DNA from: Nitrospira sp. CG24A
Lineage (GTDB): Bacteria > Nitrospirota > Nitrospiria > Nitrospirales > Nitrospiraceae
Length of the DNA: 64,000 nt
Assembly (NCBI GenBank): GCA_002869925.2
Contig: NEWT02000034.1
Span: forward strand, 19,544-83,543
Direction of reading: 5' to 3'
Shown: in pieces, positions 28,029 to 35,528 of the stretch
Layout of the letters: each line of letters opens with the position of its first letter
Position numbering within the stretch: position 1 is the first letter of the stretch
Notes under the pieces: model-generated
The model's input: the letters and a program-made list of their open reading frames with translations, nothing else
Told to the model about the DNA's origin: nothing
The model's database searches: none
Position numbers and translations under genes: made by a program

Positions 28029-28595
28029 CTATCGACGCCGCTTCGGAATATTTTCCTCTGGGATAAACACCGCTAATGCGATCACCGTCGTCCAGCGATT
28101 GGGTTTTCCAATAGCGGACTGAGTCATGTTTTGGGTTCGAACGATCTGGCCAGCCATTTTGAAGACTTGCTCCCGTTCTTTCCACGCGATGTCGGGATCG
28201 AATTCGACTCCGAGCGTCGTCGCCAACATCTGTGCGGCTAAGTCTTCTGTATATTCACCGGTCTCCTCATCGGTTTCGCCATGCGCATGGTGTTCGGACA
28301 GATATCCGTAGGTTCGACGATCCGTAGGGACTGCCACCCCAATCGATGCGGAGATCAGGCGGTTTCGCTCATTTGTCTCCGATCGCGCCATGACACAAAA
28401 CGTGATTTCACCGGGATGCAACAACTTCTCTCCGCGAGTGCGTGGAACAATTTTGCAATTCGGTGGAAGAATCGACGACACCGTGACGAGGTTGCAATAG
28501 GCGACGCCGGCGCTGCGCAAGGCTTGCTCGAAAGAGGCCAGCTTTTCTTTGTGGACTCCGACGCCTCGCGTCAGAAACATCTGCGTAGGTACCAT
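28029..28595 (-). CDS. Pyruvoyl-dependent arginine decarboxylase
   Basis: Makes agmatine from arginine. 188 residues. The self-cleavage site is visible as TVSSILPP, with Ser40-Ser41 the processing point that yields the pyruvoyl group on the beta subunit, and the conserved Glu of [15 protein letters not shown] follows. C-terminal [11 protein letters not shown] and [22 protein letters not shown] complete the fold. ATG at 28595 with a possible promoter 100 bases upstream. Followed by speB in an apparent operon. Confidence 0.93.
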   Translation of the reverse strand: MVPTQMFLTRGVGVHKEKLASFEQALRSAGVAYCNLVTVSSILPPNCKIVPRTRGEKLLHPGEITFCVMARSETNERNRLISASIGVAVPTDRRTYGYLSEHHAHGETDEETGEYTEDLAAQMLATTLGVEFDPDIAWKEREQVFKMAGQIVRTQNMTQSAIGKPNRWTTVIALAVFIPEENIPKRRR

Positions 28596-28694
28596 CGTTT
28601 CTTCTCCTTAGTTCGTTCAACCAACTGAGTAATGGGCGCCTCGTAGGCTGAAAGGCTTTCCCATGGTAATACCTCATAGAGGCACAGAATCGCT

Positions 28695-28723
28695 GTTGTA
28701 CCAAGATTGGCGCCGCTTCGCAA
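28695..28723 (-). promoter_or_regulatory. Candidate promoter of the arginine decarboxylase-agmatinase operon
   Basis: Minus strand: TTGCGA (28718-28723), 17-base spacer, TACAAC (28695-28700). It lies 100 bases upstream of the arginine decarboxylase start. Correct spacing, moderate match. Confidence 0.35.
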
Positions 28724-28835
28724 TATCCTTAGACGTTTTTCTCAAGCAGAGCGCTGAAAAGTCAGCCGATTTTTCGGGAATGTTACGGCTAGGTAAATTA
28801 GTGATTCAAACGGACGTGTTCATGAACTATGTAGG

Positions 28836-30275
28836 CTAAGTCCCTGCCGGCGGTTTGAGGTTCAATACGAGCATGCGAGGCTCGGTCATATCCTCAATCG
28901 CGGCCTGAACTCCTTCACGTCCGACCCCGGAATCCTTTACGCCGCCATACGGCATATGGTCGGCGCGAAATGTCGGAATTTCATTAGCCAGCACCGCTCC
29001 AACTTCAAGATGACGGAAGGCATGAAATATTTTATTGACGTCCTGGGTGAACACTCCGGCTTGAAGTCCATAGTCGGATTGGTTGAGCGCCGTGATCGCT
29101 TCATCGAAGTGTCGGTATGGAGTCACAGTGACGACAGGCCCAAACACTTCCTGACAAGAGACTTTCATCGTGGGCGTGACATGCGAGAGCACCGTCGCCT
29201 CCATCACCGAACCCATGCGTTTGCCCCCGAGAAGCACACGCGCTCCTTGAGACACCGCTTCCCCAACCCATGCCTCCACACGATGAACAGCGTCTGTGTT
29301 GATCAATGGCCCGACGACGGTCGAGTCGTCACTCGGATCTCCGGCCTTCAGACGTGCCACTTGCAACAGGAGCTTCGTGGTGAAGAGGTCTGCAATGGAG
29401 TGATGGGCAAAGATTCGTTGCACGGAGATACAGGTCTGGCCGGCATACCCAAACCCACCAAGCGCGCAGCGTTGTGCGGCAAAGTCCAGATCGGCATCGG
29501 GCTCCACGATGACGCCGGCGTTTCCGCCGAGTTCCAGTACCACCTTCTTCTTCCCACACGTGGCCTTTAACATCCATCCTACGGCGGCGCTCCCGGTAAA
29601 GCTCAGGAGTTTAAATCGGGGATCGACGACAAGCTGTTGGGCCACCGTATTGTCGCAAGGCAGGATATTCAGTGCGCCTGGAGGAAGCCCGACCTCCAGG
29701 ACCACTTCGCCTAGCAGCAGCGCGGTCAGGGGTGTCTGTGGCGCCGGCTTGATGAGAATGGGGTTGCCTGCGGCCAAAGCCGGCGCAACCTTGTGGGCCA
29801 CGAGATTGAGGGGAAAATTGAAGGGAGTGATTCCAATCACTGGACCGATCGGCACTCGACGGAGAATACCGAGATGGGAGTCGGTCCCCGGCGTCCAGTC
29901 GAGAGGGATCACCTCACCCGGAATGCGCTTGGCCTCTTCTGCCGCAACGGTAAACGTTTGAATAGCCCGATTGACTTCTCGCTTCGCGTCGGTGATCGGC
30001 TTGCCGGATTCAGCCGTCATCAAGCGGGCAAATTCATCACGCCGATCATAGAGCCCACCCGCGATCCGTTGCAATGCCTGATAGCGCGCGTGGGATGGCA
30101 ACGACCCCATTGCAGCGGCCGCCTCGACGGTCGATTGAATTGCCGCCTCGGCATCTGCAGAGCTCGCGCTCGATACCTCGGCAAGAAGCCGCCCTGTAAA
30201 TGGGTCGTTGACGGGGATGAGGGTCTCCCCCCGCCGCCACAGACCTCCAATCAAGAATGGACGTGGTTCCTGCAC
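28836..30275 (-). CDS. NAD(P)-dependent aldehyde dehydrogenase
   Basis: 479 residues. Active-site Glu in VLELGGNAGVIV, catalytic Cys in GFGYAGQTCISVQR, coenzyme segment ITPFNFPLNLVAHK and the C-terminal GREGVQAAIEDMTEP. Overall style matches the lactaldehyde / non-phosphorylating glyceraldehyde phosphate dehydrogenase branch. GTG start. Last gene of a tight four-gene run with a zinc ribbon, a DsbA-like protein and a deoxyhypusine-synthase homologue; together with agmatinase just downstream, it might oxidise aminoaldehydes, but this is only a guess from context. Confidence 0.9.
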   Translation of the reverse strand: MQEPRPFLIGGLWRRGETLIPVNDPFTGRLLAEVSSASSADAEAAIQSTVEAAAAMGSLPSHARYQALQRIAGGLYDRRDEFARLMTAESGKPITDAKREVNRAIQTFTVAAEEAKRIPGEVIPLDWTPGTDSHLGILRRVPIGPVIGITPFNFPLNLVAHKVAPALAAGNPILIKPAPQTPLTALLLGEVVLEVGLPPGALNILPCDNTVAQQLVVDPRFKLLSFTGSAAVGWMLKATCGKKKVVLELGGNAGVIVEPDADLDFAAQRCALGGFGYAGQTCISVQRIFAHHSIADLFTTKLLLQVARLKAGDPSDDSTVVGPLINTDAVHRVEAWVGEAVSQGARVLLGGKRMGSVMEATVLSHVTPTMKVSCQEVFGPVVTVTPYRHFDEAITALNQSDYGLQAGVFTQDVNKIFHAFRHLEVGAVLANEIPTFRADHMPYGGVKDSGVGREGVQAAIEDMTEPRMLVLNLKPPAGT

Positions 30276-30302
30276 GAGAGATGCCCCGTGAATGGTAAAG
30301 AC

Positions 30303-30572
30303 TCAGTCGATGGAATGGGCTGATGCCGCAGAAGCCGGCTCAAGGTTGGCAGCCTGCTGGGCGAGATCGGCTTTGGCGACCAAATCCTCTGTGCCCCAGT
30401 CGCGAATCGCTTCAAGCGTGAAGGCTTCATACGTTGAGACCCCATGGCACGTTGGGCAATCGGGCATCGGCACCTTGCGGTAGAACACTTCTGACAAGCA
30501 CGACATGCACATCCAAAAGGGCGGTTCCCCATCGCGTTGAGGAACAGACCAAAACGATTGTATTGCAGACAT
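30303..30572 (-). CDS. Zinc-ribbon protein of unknown function
   Basis: 89 residues. A four-Cys zinc ribbon (CMSCLSEVF and DCPTCHG) is followed by an acidic/Ala-rich helix. Ten bases after the DsbA-like gene and 27 before the aldehyde dehydrogenase, so cotranscribed. No known family. Possibly an accessory rubredoxin-like protein; nothing proves it. Confidence 0.7.
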   Translation of the reverse strand: MSAIQSFWSVPQRDGEPPFWMCMSCLSEVFYRKVPMPDCPTCHGVSTYEAFTLEAIRDWGTEDLVAKADLAQQAANLEPASAASAHSID

Positions 30573-30581
30573 AGGTAATCC

Positions 30582-31289
30582 TTAGTGAATGATGAAGGGA
30601 CTGTTTTGTGCCACTGCCGTCGATTTATGAGATTCGATCGGTTCTCCCTGCGAGCGCGGGGCCGTAGCCAACATGCGATCAATCTCCTCGGCGAACTCGT
30701 TGAATGGAACCGCGCCGGGAATCGCGACTGCCGGCTCTTTCTCAGTGGGCCCACCAGCCGTTCGCATCAGAATAAAACCAGGAGTCCCATGAAAGCCCCA
30801 ACGGGTCGCCTCTTGGCGATCCTTGAAAATGGATTCGAGATACTGCCGTTCGTCGAAGCACTTGGCAAATGCCGTCTGGTCCAAGCCGATTACCTTAGCG
30901 TACCCTTTGAAAGATCCTGAGTCTAGACGGCCTCGTTCGCTGAAGAGTCGATCATGCATCGGCCAATATCGCCCCTGAGCTCCGGCACAGCGCGCCGCCA
31001 CCGCCGCCTCGACGCCGACCCCTTGGTCAGCTCGAGGGTAGTCGCGATAGAGAAATCGCACTTTGCCCGTATCGATATATTTGGCCTGCAACCGAGGCAA
31101 GGTCTCCTGAAAGAACTTCGCACAGTATCCACAGGTAAAGTCAGAATACTCGATCAAGGTGATCGGTGCGTCCGCGCTTCCTCGTATTCGTCCATCGTCC
31201 GTGACCGTCCCGGCATTCGCCTGAGTCAGTTGTACAAGCAACAGTAATCCCGCCGCGGCAATTGTGCGAACGAGAGACGGGGTCGTCAT
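30582..31289 (-). CDS. DsbA-family thiol-disulfide oxidoreductase, exported
   Basis: 235 residues. Signal peptide (LVRTIAAAGLLLLVQLTQANA) then a thioredoxin fold: APITLIEYSDFTCGYCAKFF with the CGYC redox pair at residues 53-56 and the cis-Pro in GFHGTPGFIL. Such DsbA/DsbG-like proteins act in the periplasm. The start codon overlaps the stop of the deoxyhypusine-synthase-like gene (ATGA), an odd coupling of a periplasmic oxidoreductase to a cytosolic polyamine-type enzyme. Confidence 0.88.
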   Translation of the reverse strand: MTTPSLVRTIAAAGLLLLVQLTQANAGTVTDDGRIRGSADAPITLIEYSDFTCGYCAKFFQETLPRLQAKYIDTGKVRFLYRDYPRADQGVGVEAAVAARCAGAQGRYWPMHDRLFSERGRLDSGSFKGYAKVIGLDQTAFAKCFDERQYLESIFKDRQEATRWGFHGTPGFILMRTAGGPTEKEPAVAIPGAVPFNEFAEEIDRMLATAPRSQGEPIESHKSTAVAQNSPFIIH

Positions 31290-32392
31290 GCGCGGGGCGC
31301 GCCTTTTGCTTTGATGCGCTCCAGCAACCCCACCATAAGGAGAGGCCAGACAATGGTGGCATCGGTCAACACTTCAGCAAACCGCCCTCCTGCTTCCGGC
31401 AGAACAAATTTTCCCCAGGAAAGTCCTTCCTGATAGGTGCAGCCACTCAATCCGCCAAAATGATCCGGTTCCGGACAGATGCGCACCCCATAATGAAATC
31501 GAGGCGGCTCCACGTTGACCCCGAGCCTGGTATTACAGACTTCAATGTACGGACCGACTTGTTGTGCCCAATTGCGAGGGACTCCTCCACCGATCGTAAA
31601 GATCCCCCGCCGCTTCGCCGAAATGACATGGCTCGCATAGCTGTTGAGGTCGAGGTAGGGATTGAACGTGGGATAGGAGCGAAGAATGGTGCGGAGCACC
31701 TCAAGATCCCCGTACTCCTGTTTTTGCGCACGAGCCTGATCGAGGTTTCGATTCATAGCCCAGGTTCCAATATCCAGCCCCATTTCGGAATCGGTAAACG
31801 CAGGGATGAATACGGGAACATTTTTTAGGTAGGCGCTTTTGAGAATACCTGTTCCGTCATATTCTTCGGCGAGGGTCCTGCCCAGCTCGCGAGTAAAGAT
31901 TTCAGAGGAAAGAGATTGATCCTGATCCATTCGCTTCATCGTTCGAGCAACAACCTGCTCAACATAGTTGAGGTTCGACTCCATCTCCAGCGTGTCATAG
32001 ACCCGATTGTAGCCTTTCAGAAACAGCTCTTGATCGGACATGGACGGATGGTGCCGATAGTGTGTTTTCCCAACCGACTCACTTAACCCGTGGGCCATCA
32101 ACGCTCCGGTCGAGACAATACATTGCACCATCCCATAATCGATCATCGCGGTGATAATCTTGCCCATCTTGGCAATGGTCATTGCCCCTGACAGCGTCAG
32201 CACGACGGAGCAGTCGGGATCTTCGATCATCGCCCAGAGTACTTCATAGGCTTCGCCGACTCTGCGACCCCCAAAGGCGGTCTTGCGCATGGCAGTCAAC
32301 AGCGCGTCGATTGATCCGATTTGTTCCGGGTCGAGAGGCTCAAGCGCTTCGAGTCCATCTTGCGCCCCATCGTGGAATTCACGTGCACCCAT
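31286..32392 (-). CDS. Deoxyhypusine synthase-like protein (possible homospermidine synthase)
   Basis: 368 residues. DHS-family landmarks: VVLTLSGAMTIAKMG, STGALMAHG, PVFIPAFTDSEMG, the loop FTIGGGVPRNW and the catalytic lysine in EGLSWGKFV (Lys328). Authentic DHS modifies eIF5A, which bacteria lack, so bacterial homologues must do something else; relatives in plants and bacteria make homospermidine from putrescine and/or spermidine. Agmatinase and arginine decarboxylase nearby would supply putrescine. Start at ATG 32392 after AAGGTGG, not the longer frame. A truncated paralogue lies at 32999-33209. Confidence 0.85.
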   Translation of the reverse strand: MGAREFHDGAQDGLEALEPLDPEQIGSIDALLTAMRKTAFGGRRVGEAYEVLWAMIEDPDCSVVLTLSGAMTIAKMGKIITAMIDYGMVQCIVSTGALMAHGLSESVGKTHYRHHPSMSDQELFLKGYNRVYDTLEMESNLNYVEQVVARTMKRMDQDQSLSSEIFTRELGRTLAEEYDGTGILKSAYLKNVPVFIPAFTDSEMGLDIGTWAMNRNLDQARAQKQEYGDLEVLRTILRSYPTFNPYLDLNSYASHVISAKRRGIFTIGGGVPRNWAQQVGPYIEVCNTRLGVNVEPPRFHYGVRICPEPDHFGGLSGCTYQEGLSWGKFVLPEAGGRFAEVLTDATIVWPLLMVGLLERIKAKGAPRA

Positions 32393-32438
32393 GGAAAGAC
32401 TACCACCTTGTAAAAATGAATGAAGATACGGCGCATTC

Positions 32439-32468
32439 TTTATACACAACCAACGATAGAGGCGTCAA
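32439..32468 (-). promoter_or_regulatory. Promoter of the DHS-like operon
   Basis: Minus strand: TTGACG (32463-32468), 18-base spacer, TATAAA (32439-32444). The duplicate 5' region at 33255-33284 keeps both hexamers and the 18-base spacing while part of the spacer has diverged, which argues that these bases are functional. Confidence 0.55.
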
Positions 32469-32943
32469 CGAACTAGCGCTCAGAGGAGTCTCCTGCCGCA
32501 TCTTAGCCCGCATTATTTATGAAGGTTCGTCACGAAAGCGTGCGGACGCGAAGCAAGGCGGGCGCCCTGAGGCATACTCGTGCAGGATGTCGAAGGGCTG
32601 AGCGGCGAGCCCCCCATCTGTAACCGCGTATCCGAGTTTGCGATAGAAGCGTCATGAATCATGCGCGCGCGAAGTATTCATCGACTTAACACAAAGAGTA
32701 ACTCACCAAGATCAACGGGATCCTGATGATTGAGAGACGGGTGCAATTAGGTGCCAGACGTATGCACTGAAACGTAGCGGGGCCGGCATTGCGACAGAGC
32801 AAAATGGAAATATATACCTAGATATTATATTGTTCCACGCGTATTTTGACGGTTCTGTGGCCTGCATGGAGATAATGAGGGGATTTGCAGGAAAGGATGT
32901 GTCCCGTGCGCTTATCGGCGATTTGCGAACGAAATAAACACGC
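32469..32943. other. Intergenic region left of the first attachment repeat
   Basis: 475 bases with no supported gene. It includes the continued upstream region of the DHS-like operon, a stretch of mixed sequence around 32600-32750 and an AT-rich segment near 32810-32835. Open frames here extend in from the truncated paralogue and have no recognisable product. Confidence 0.4.
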
Positions 32944-32998
32944 TTGGTGTTGGTGGTCCCAACGGGATTTGAACCCGTGTTTAAGCCTTGAGAGGGCT
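32944..32998. repeat. 55-bp attachment-site repeat, copy 1
   Basis: Identical over 55 bases to 33562-33616 and to 36530-36584, the latter covering the 3' part of tRNA-Glu. It includes the T arm, variable loop, 3' anticodon stem and encoded CCA of the tRNA, but not its 5' half, so it is not a tRNA gene. It forms the outer left boundary of the integrated region. Confidence 0.85.
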
Positions 32999-33209
32999 TT
33001 GCTCCTGACAGCGTTAACACAACGGAACAGTCAGGGTCTTCAATCATCGTCCACAGCACTTCGTAGGCTTCACCCAGTCTGCGGCCCCCAAAGGCAGTCT
33101 TGCGCATTGCGGTCAGCAGGCCATCGAAGGACTCAATCTGTTCCGGGTCGAGAGGCTCAAGCGCTTCGAGTCCGTCTTTAGCCCCATCGTGAAATTCACG
33201 CACACTCAT
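32999..33209 (-). pseudogene. 5' fragment of a second DHS-like gene, cut at the attachment repeat
   Basis: From ATG 33209 the first residues MSVREFHDGAKDGLEAL and LLTAMRKTAFGGRRLGEAYE track the intact gene at 31286 (about nine in ten residues alike), up to VVLTLSGA; then the frame passes into the attachment repeat. About 300 C-terminal residues, including the catalytic Lys, are missing. The homology continues about 80 bases upstream of the start, including the promoter. So a gene of the same family was once joined here and later cut by site-specific recombination. Confidence 0.85.
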
Positions 33210-33254
33210 GGAAATTCTACCCATCGTAAAAGTGAACGGAGAAACAACGCATTC

Positions 33255-33284
33255 TTTATACACAACGGAGGATGGAGGCGTCAA
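33255..33284 (-). promoter_or_regulatory. Duplicated DHS-like promoter
   Basis: TTGACG (33279-33284), 18-base spacer, TATAAA (33255-33260), matching the promoter at 32439-32468. It now faces only the truncated fragment. Confidence 0.45.
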
Positions 33285-33561
33285 CGAAGTTGCAGCCCAG
33301 GGAAGCTCTTCGCCGCGTCCAGGTTCATGCGGACACATGGCCACAGTTATCGTCCGTCACGGCAATCGTGGCGGACGTAGTCGGCTGAGCGGTCTGCATC
33401 CCTGAATGTGGCTGCAATGAAGATCTTACGAAAGGAGTTAACCTTGCACCAGGCTCGATTCGATAGCTCAGGGCCGCGTAAGCGGAATAAGGAGGAATAT
33501 ACTACCTAAGGTCATATTGATGCTCGATTGCTCTGATCATGTGCGCGCGTTTGTCCGAGCG
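33285..33561. other. Non-coding remainder of the 618-bp unit between attachment repeats
   Basis: The gene-free stretch runs from 33210, including the duplicated promoter. Apart from the homology to the DHS-like upstream region, up to about 33300, I see no gene, RNA or recombination gene, so this unit cannot move on its own. Confidence 0.4.
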
Positions 33562-33616
33562 TTGGTGTTGGTGGTCCCAACGGGATTTGAACCCGTGTTT
33601 AAGCCTTGAGAGGGCT
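33562..33616. repeat. 55-bp attachment-site repeat, copy 2
   Basis: Identical to copies at 32944 and 36530. It is the left end of the 2.97-kb segment that carries the integrase, and it truncates a vapC gene. Confidence 0.88.
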
Positions 33617-33719
33617 TGATGCGCTGATACCGAGAGGTGAGATAGGGTGCATACCGTTCGGCGAGTGGTCCATCCGTGAAGAATTCGATCCATCCGCTGG
33701 AATCCAGCAAGACCTTCAC
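33617..33719 (-). pseudogene. vapC toxin 5' fragment, cut at the attachment repeat
   Basis: GTG at 33719 overlaps the vapB stop (GTGA). The fragment reads VKVLLDSSGWIEFF, the PIN-domain start with its first catalytic Asp, then DGPLAERYAPYLTSRYQ and enters the attachment repeat. Only about 34 of roughly 130 residues remain, so the RNase active site is lost. The toxin must be inactive; the antitoxin reading frame is intact. Confidence 0.8.
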
Positions 33720-33925
33720 AATCGGTCCTTCTTCTCCCGAAGATCCGTCTTGGACATGCCCTTGAGCGTTCCCTTGAGTGATTTTAGGGGAACTTCCGGC
33801 ACCAGGGTGATGACCCCGCCTTTTTCTACGACCTGCAAACGTTGGCTTGGCGTAAGGTGGAGTTTTTCCCGCACTTCTTTGGGAATCACAATTTGAAACT
33901 TCGACGAAATCGTCGTCATGACCAT
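33716..33925 (-). CDS. vapB: VapB-type antitoxin (AbrB/SpoVT fold)
   Basis: 69 residues. Swapped-hairpin AbrB domain: TTISSKFQIVIPKEVREKLH, then PSQRLQVVEKGGVITLVP, followed by a toxin-binding tail. ATG 33925 with AGGAGG at eight bases. Coupled by overlap to a vapC fragment. AbrB-type antitoxins usually autoregulate. It is an orphan here because the toxin is truncated. Confidence 0.85.
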   Translation of the reverse strand: MVMTTISSKFQIVIPKEVREKLHLTPSQRLQVVEKGGVITLVPEVPLKSLKGTLKGMSKTDLREKKDRL

Positions 33926-34264
33926 TGCGGGCCTCCTTACTAATGCATGAGCGATTTTCGTCTCGTTGTACGCCGTGAGTCAAGGCAACCACATTCCTCC
34001 GCTGCCTCACAAAATCAACGATCCGTTACGCAATAGAGGACTATTTGTCCTGTACTGTCCCCAGCTGTCCCCAACTGCCTAATTCCATTCTCTTCCTCAT
34101 TGCGCTACGCTCCTCATCACGCTGAGCGGGTGCAGGGCTGACCACCTGATCACGATGACATGCGCACGAGAGCGCACCAGAGGATACATCTGCATACATC
34201 TGCCTAATTCCCAGGGCGGGATCTCTGGAGTAGGGTGAGAGAACATTTGAACCAAGGGGGGTCC
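33926..34264. other. Non-coding region of the element with short repeats
   Basis: 339 bases. Contains the 12-base direct repeat CTGCCTAATTCC at 34075-34086 and a second copy at 34200-34211 (first base C), a double CTGTCCCCA near 34055-34073, and ACATCTGCATACATCTGC (34186-34203). These may be operator or excision-factor sites. No gene seen. It separates vapB (leftward) from the helix-turn-helix gene (rightward). Confidence 0.45.
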
Positions 34265-34531
34265 ATGAAGACATCAGATCTGTCGATCAAGGAACTCGCG
34301 GCCATCATTGGCGTCAGCACGGATACAATTCGGCGTGCTGTTCGCAAAGCAGAGATCCCATCGACACGGGTCAGGACTGCGTTACGGTTTGATCTCCAGA
34401 AAGTCCTCACGTGTATGCGGCGGAACGCGGAGGCCAAGTTTGGGGCACGTTCAGCCTGCGCGCCGGGCGGCATTGCCGGCCGCGCGCAGGCGATCAGCCC
34501 CCGCCTGGTAAAACGGGGGCGCAATTTCTAG
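34265..34531 (+). CDS. Helix-turn-helix protein (MerR/excisionase-like)
   Basis: 88 residues. LSIKELAAIIGVSTDTIRRA is a helix-turn-helix, then PSTRVRTALRFDLQKVL, as in excisionase/MerR-like binders that read DNA in small mobile elements. The C-terminal half is Ala/Arg/Gly-rich. ATG 34265 has AAGGGGGG at seven bases. Probable regulator of the element. Confidence 0.7.
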   Translation: MKTSDLSIKELAAIIGVSTDTIRRAVRKAEIPSTRVRTALRFDLQKVLTCMRRNAEAKFGARSACAPGGIAGRAQAISPRLVKRGRNF

Positions 34532-34541
34532 GCAACGGATC

Positions 34542-34991
34542 ATGAATATTACCAACCGATTAGACAGCAACCCTGTTCGTCAGAGAGTACTCGCATCGGG
34601 AAATGAGACATCCATAGCACTGCGGCAGCAAGTCTGTCATCGGTGCGGAAAGGCCTGGTGGCCTCGTCGCCCCAAAAAACCATCCCGATGTCCCGGGTGC
34701 AAAAGTCCCTACTGGGATAAGCCCCGCCGCCTGAAACACTCGATCATGCCCTTGAAAGAACCCATGAACCAAGGATCACTGACGATGGCTTTAGGCCGGA
34801 AAGTGGCAAGGACCTTTGGGAGGGGAAGCGAGCACGAGAAAGATATCGAGGACCGTTCCTTGGCGAAGGCACTTCACGTACTCAAGGAGATGAAGGCAGC
34901 CGGAAAGACCTGGCAGGAGATGGGAGCACGGATGGAACAAGAATTCGGCGCAAGCCTGGAGAAGGATCAACTGAAAGCACTCGTCCGATAA
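34542..34991 (+). CDS. Zinc-ribbon protein of the mobile element
   Basis: 149 residues. A four-Cys ribbon (QVCHRCGKAWW and RCPGCKSPYW) with basic flanks, then a helical tail DRSLAKALHVLKEMKAAGKT with WQEMGARMEQEFG. Starts 10 bases after the helix-turn-helix gene. No family recognised; DNA or RNA binding is likely from composition. ATG at 34542. Confidence 0.6.
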   Translation: MNITNRLDSNPVRQRVLASGNETSIALRQQVCHRCGKAWWPRRPKKPSRCPGCKSPYWDKPRRLKHSIMPLKEPMNQGSLTMALGRKVARTFGRGSEHEKDIEDRSLAKALHVLKEMKAAGKTWQEMGARMEQEFGASLEKDQLKALVR

Positions 34992-35207
34992 ACACTCAAT
35001 TCCCTGCCCCCCACCACATCCGGGGCAGGGATCAATCCGAGTTGCAGGGCGGGGCACCTCGCAGCGGTCGGGCCTGGAAGGTGCCAGGAAGGCAGGACCG
35101 ATGCTCTGTGGCACCGCGCTGCCACCACAGAGACGCTGGCGTGCCCACGCGAGCGCAGAAGGGGGGTAAGGGGGTGTCGTCAGACTCCCCCTGCTCAGGA
35201 CCTGGAT
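34992..35207. other. Structured GC-rich non-coding region
   Basis: Three inverted repeats in 216 bases: TCCCTGCCCC / GGGGCAGGGA (35001-35031), CTCTGTGG / CCACAGAG (35104-35132), and a GGGGG/CCCCC pair around 35165-35192. None has a T tract, so they are not ordinary terminators. Position in front of the second helix-turn-helix gene suits an origin, transfer site or an RNA, none of which can be shown. Confidence 0.4.
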
Positions 35208-35528
35208 ATGATGTTAACGGTCAAAGAACTATCAGGTTGGCTCAAGATTAAGCCATCGACGCTCTACCTCTGGGCCACAGAAGGGAAGATTCCCTGCCGA
35301 CGTATTCACTCCTTGATCCGATTCGAGCAAGAAGCCATCCAACGGTGGCTTGAGTCCTTCCCTGATCCACACCCCCACCCACTCCCGAAGCTGACAAAGA
35401 GTTCCGTACCAGCCGACCTGAAAGCCCTCATTGCGGCTGCCAAAAGGGAGTCCTATACTCTCCCGCATGGGGAAACCAAACCGATTTCAAGCCTCATCGA
35501 AAAGGAGGATGTGGATGGGGCTATTTAG
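35208..35528 (+). CDS. Helix-turn-helix DNA-binding protein, excisionase-like
   Basis: 106 residues. An HTH_17-type start MLTVKELSGWLKIKPSTLYLW, then GKIPCRRIHSLIRFEQEAIQRW, the winged-helix pattern of excisionases. It overlaps the integrase start by 14 bases, the usual xis-int layout. Likely sets the balance between integration and excision. Confidence 0.78.
   Translation: MMLTVKELSGWLKIKPSTLYLWATEGKIPCRRIHSLIRFEQEAIQRWLESFPDPHPHPLPKLTKSSVPADLKALIAAAKRESYTLPHGETKPISSLIEKEDVDGAI

Noticed and set aside
32712..33344. 210-residue DHS-like protein
   Set aside because: Only about 56 residues are DHS-like; the rest is repeat-coded or upstream sequence, so it is a pseudogene fragment.
32944..33616. 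Two extra tRNA-Glu genes
   Set aside because: Copies 1 and 2 contain only the 3' part of the tRNA and no 5' acceptor or D arm; they are attachment repeats.
33537..34010. 157-residue minus-strand protein
   Set aside because: It is vapB read out of frame, joined to the vapC fragment and attachment repeat.
35001..35031. Rho-independent terminator
   Set aside because: Strong stem but no T tract follows.
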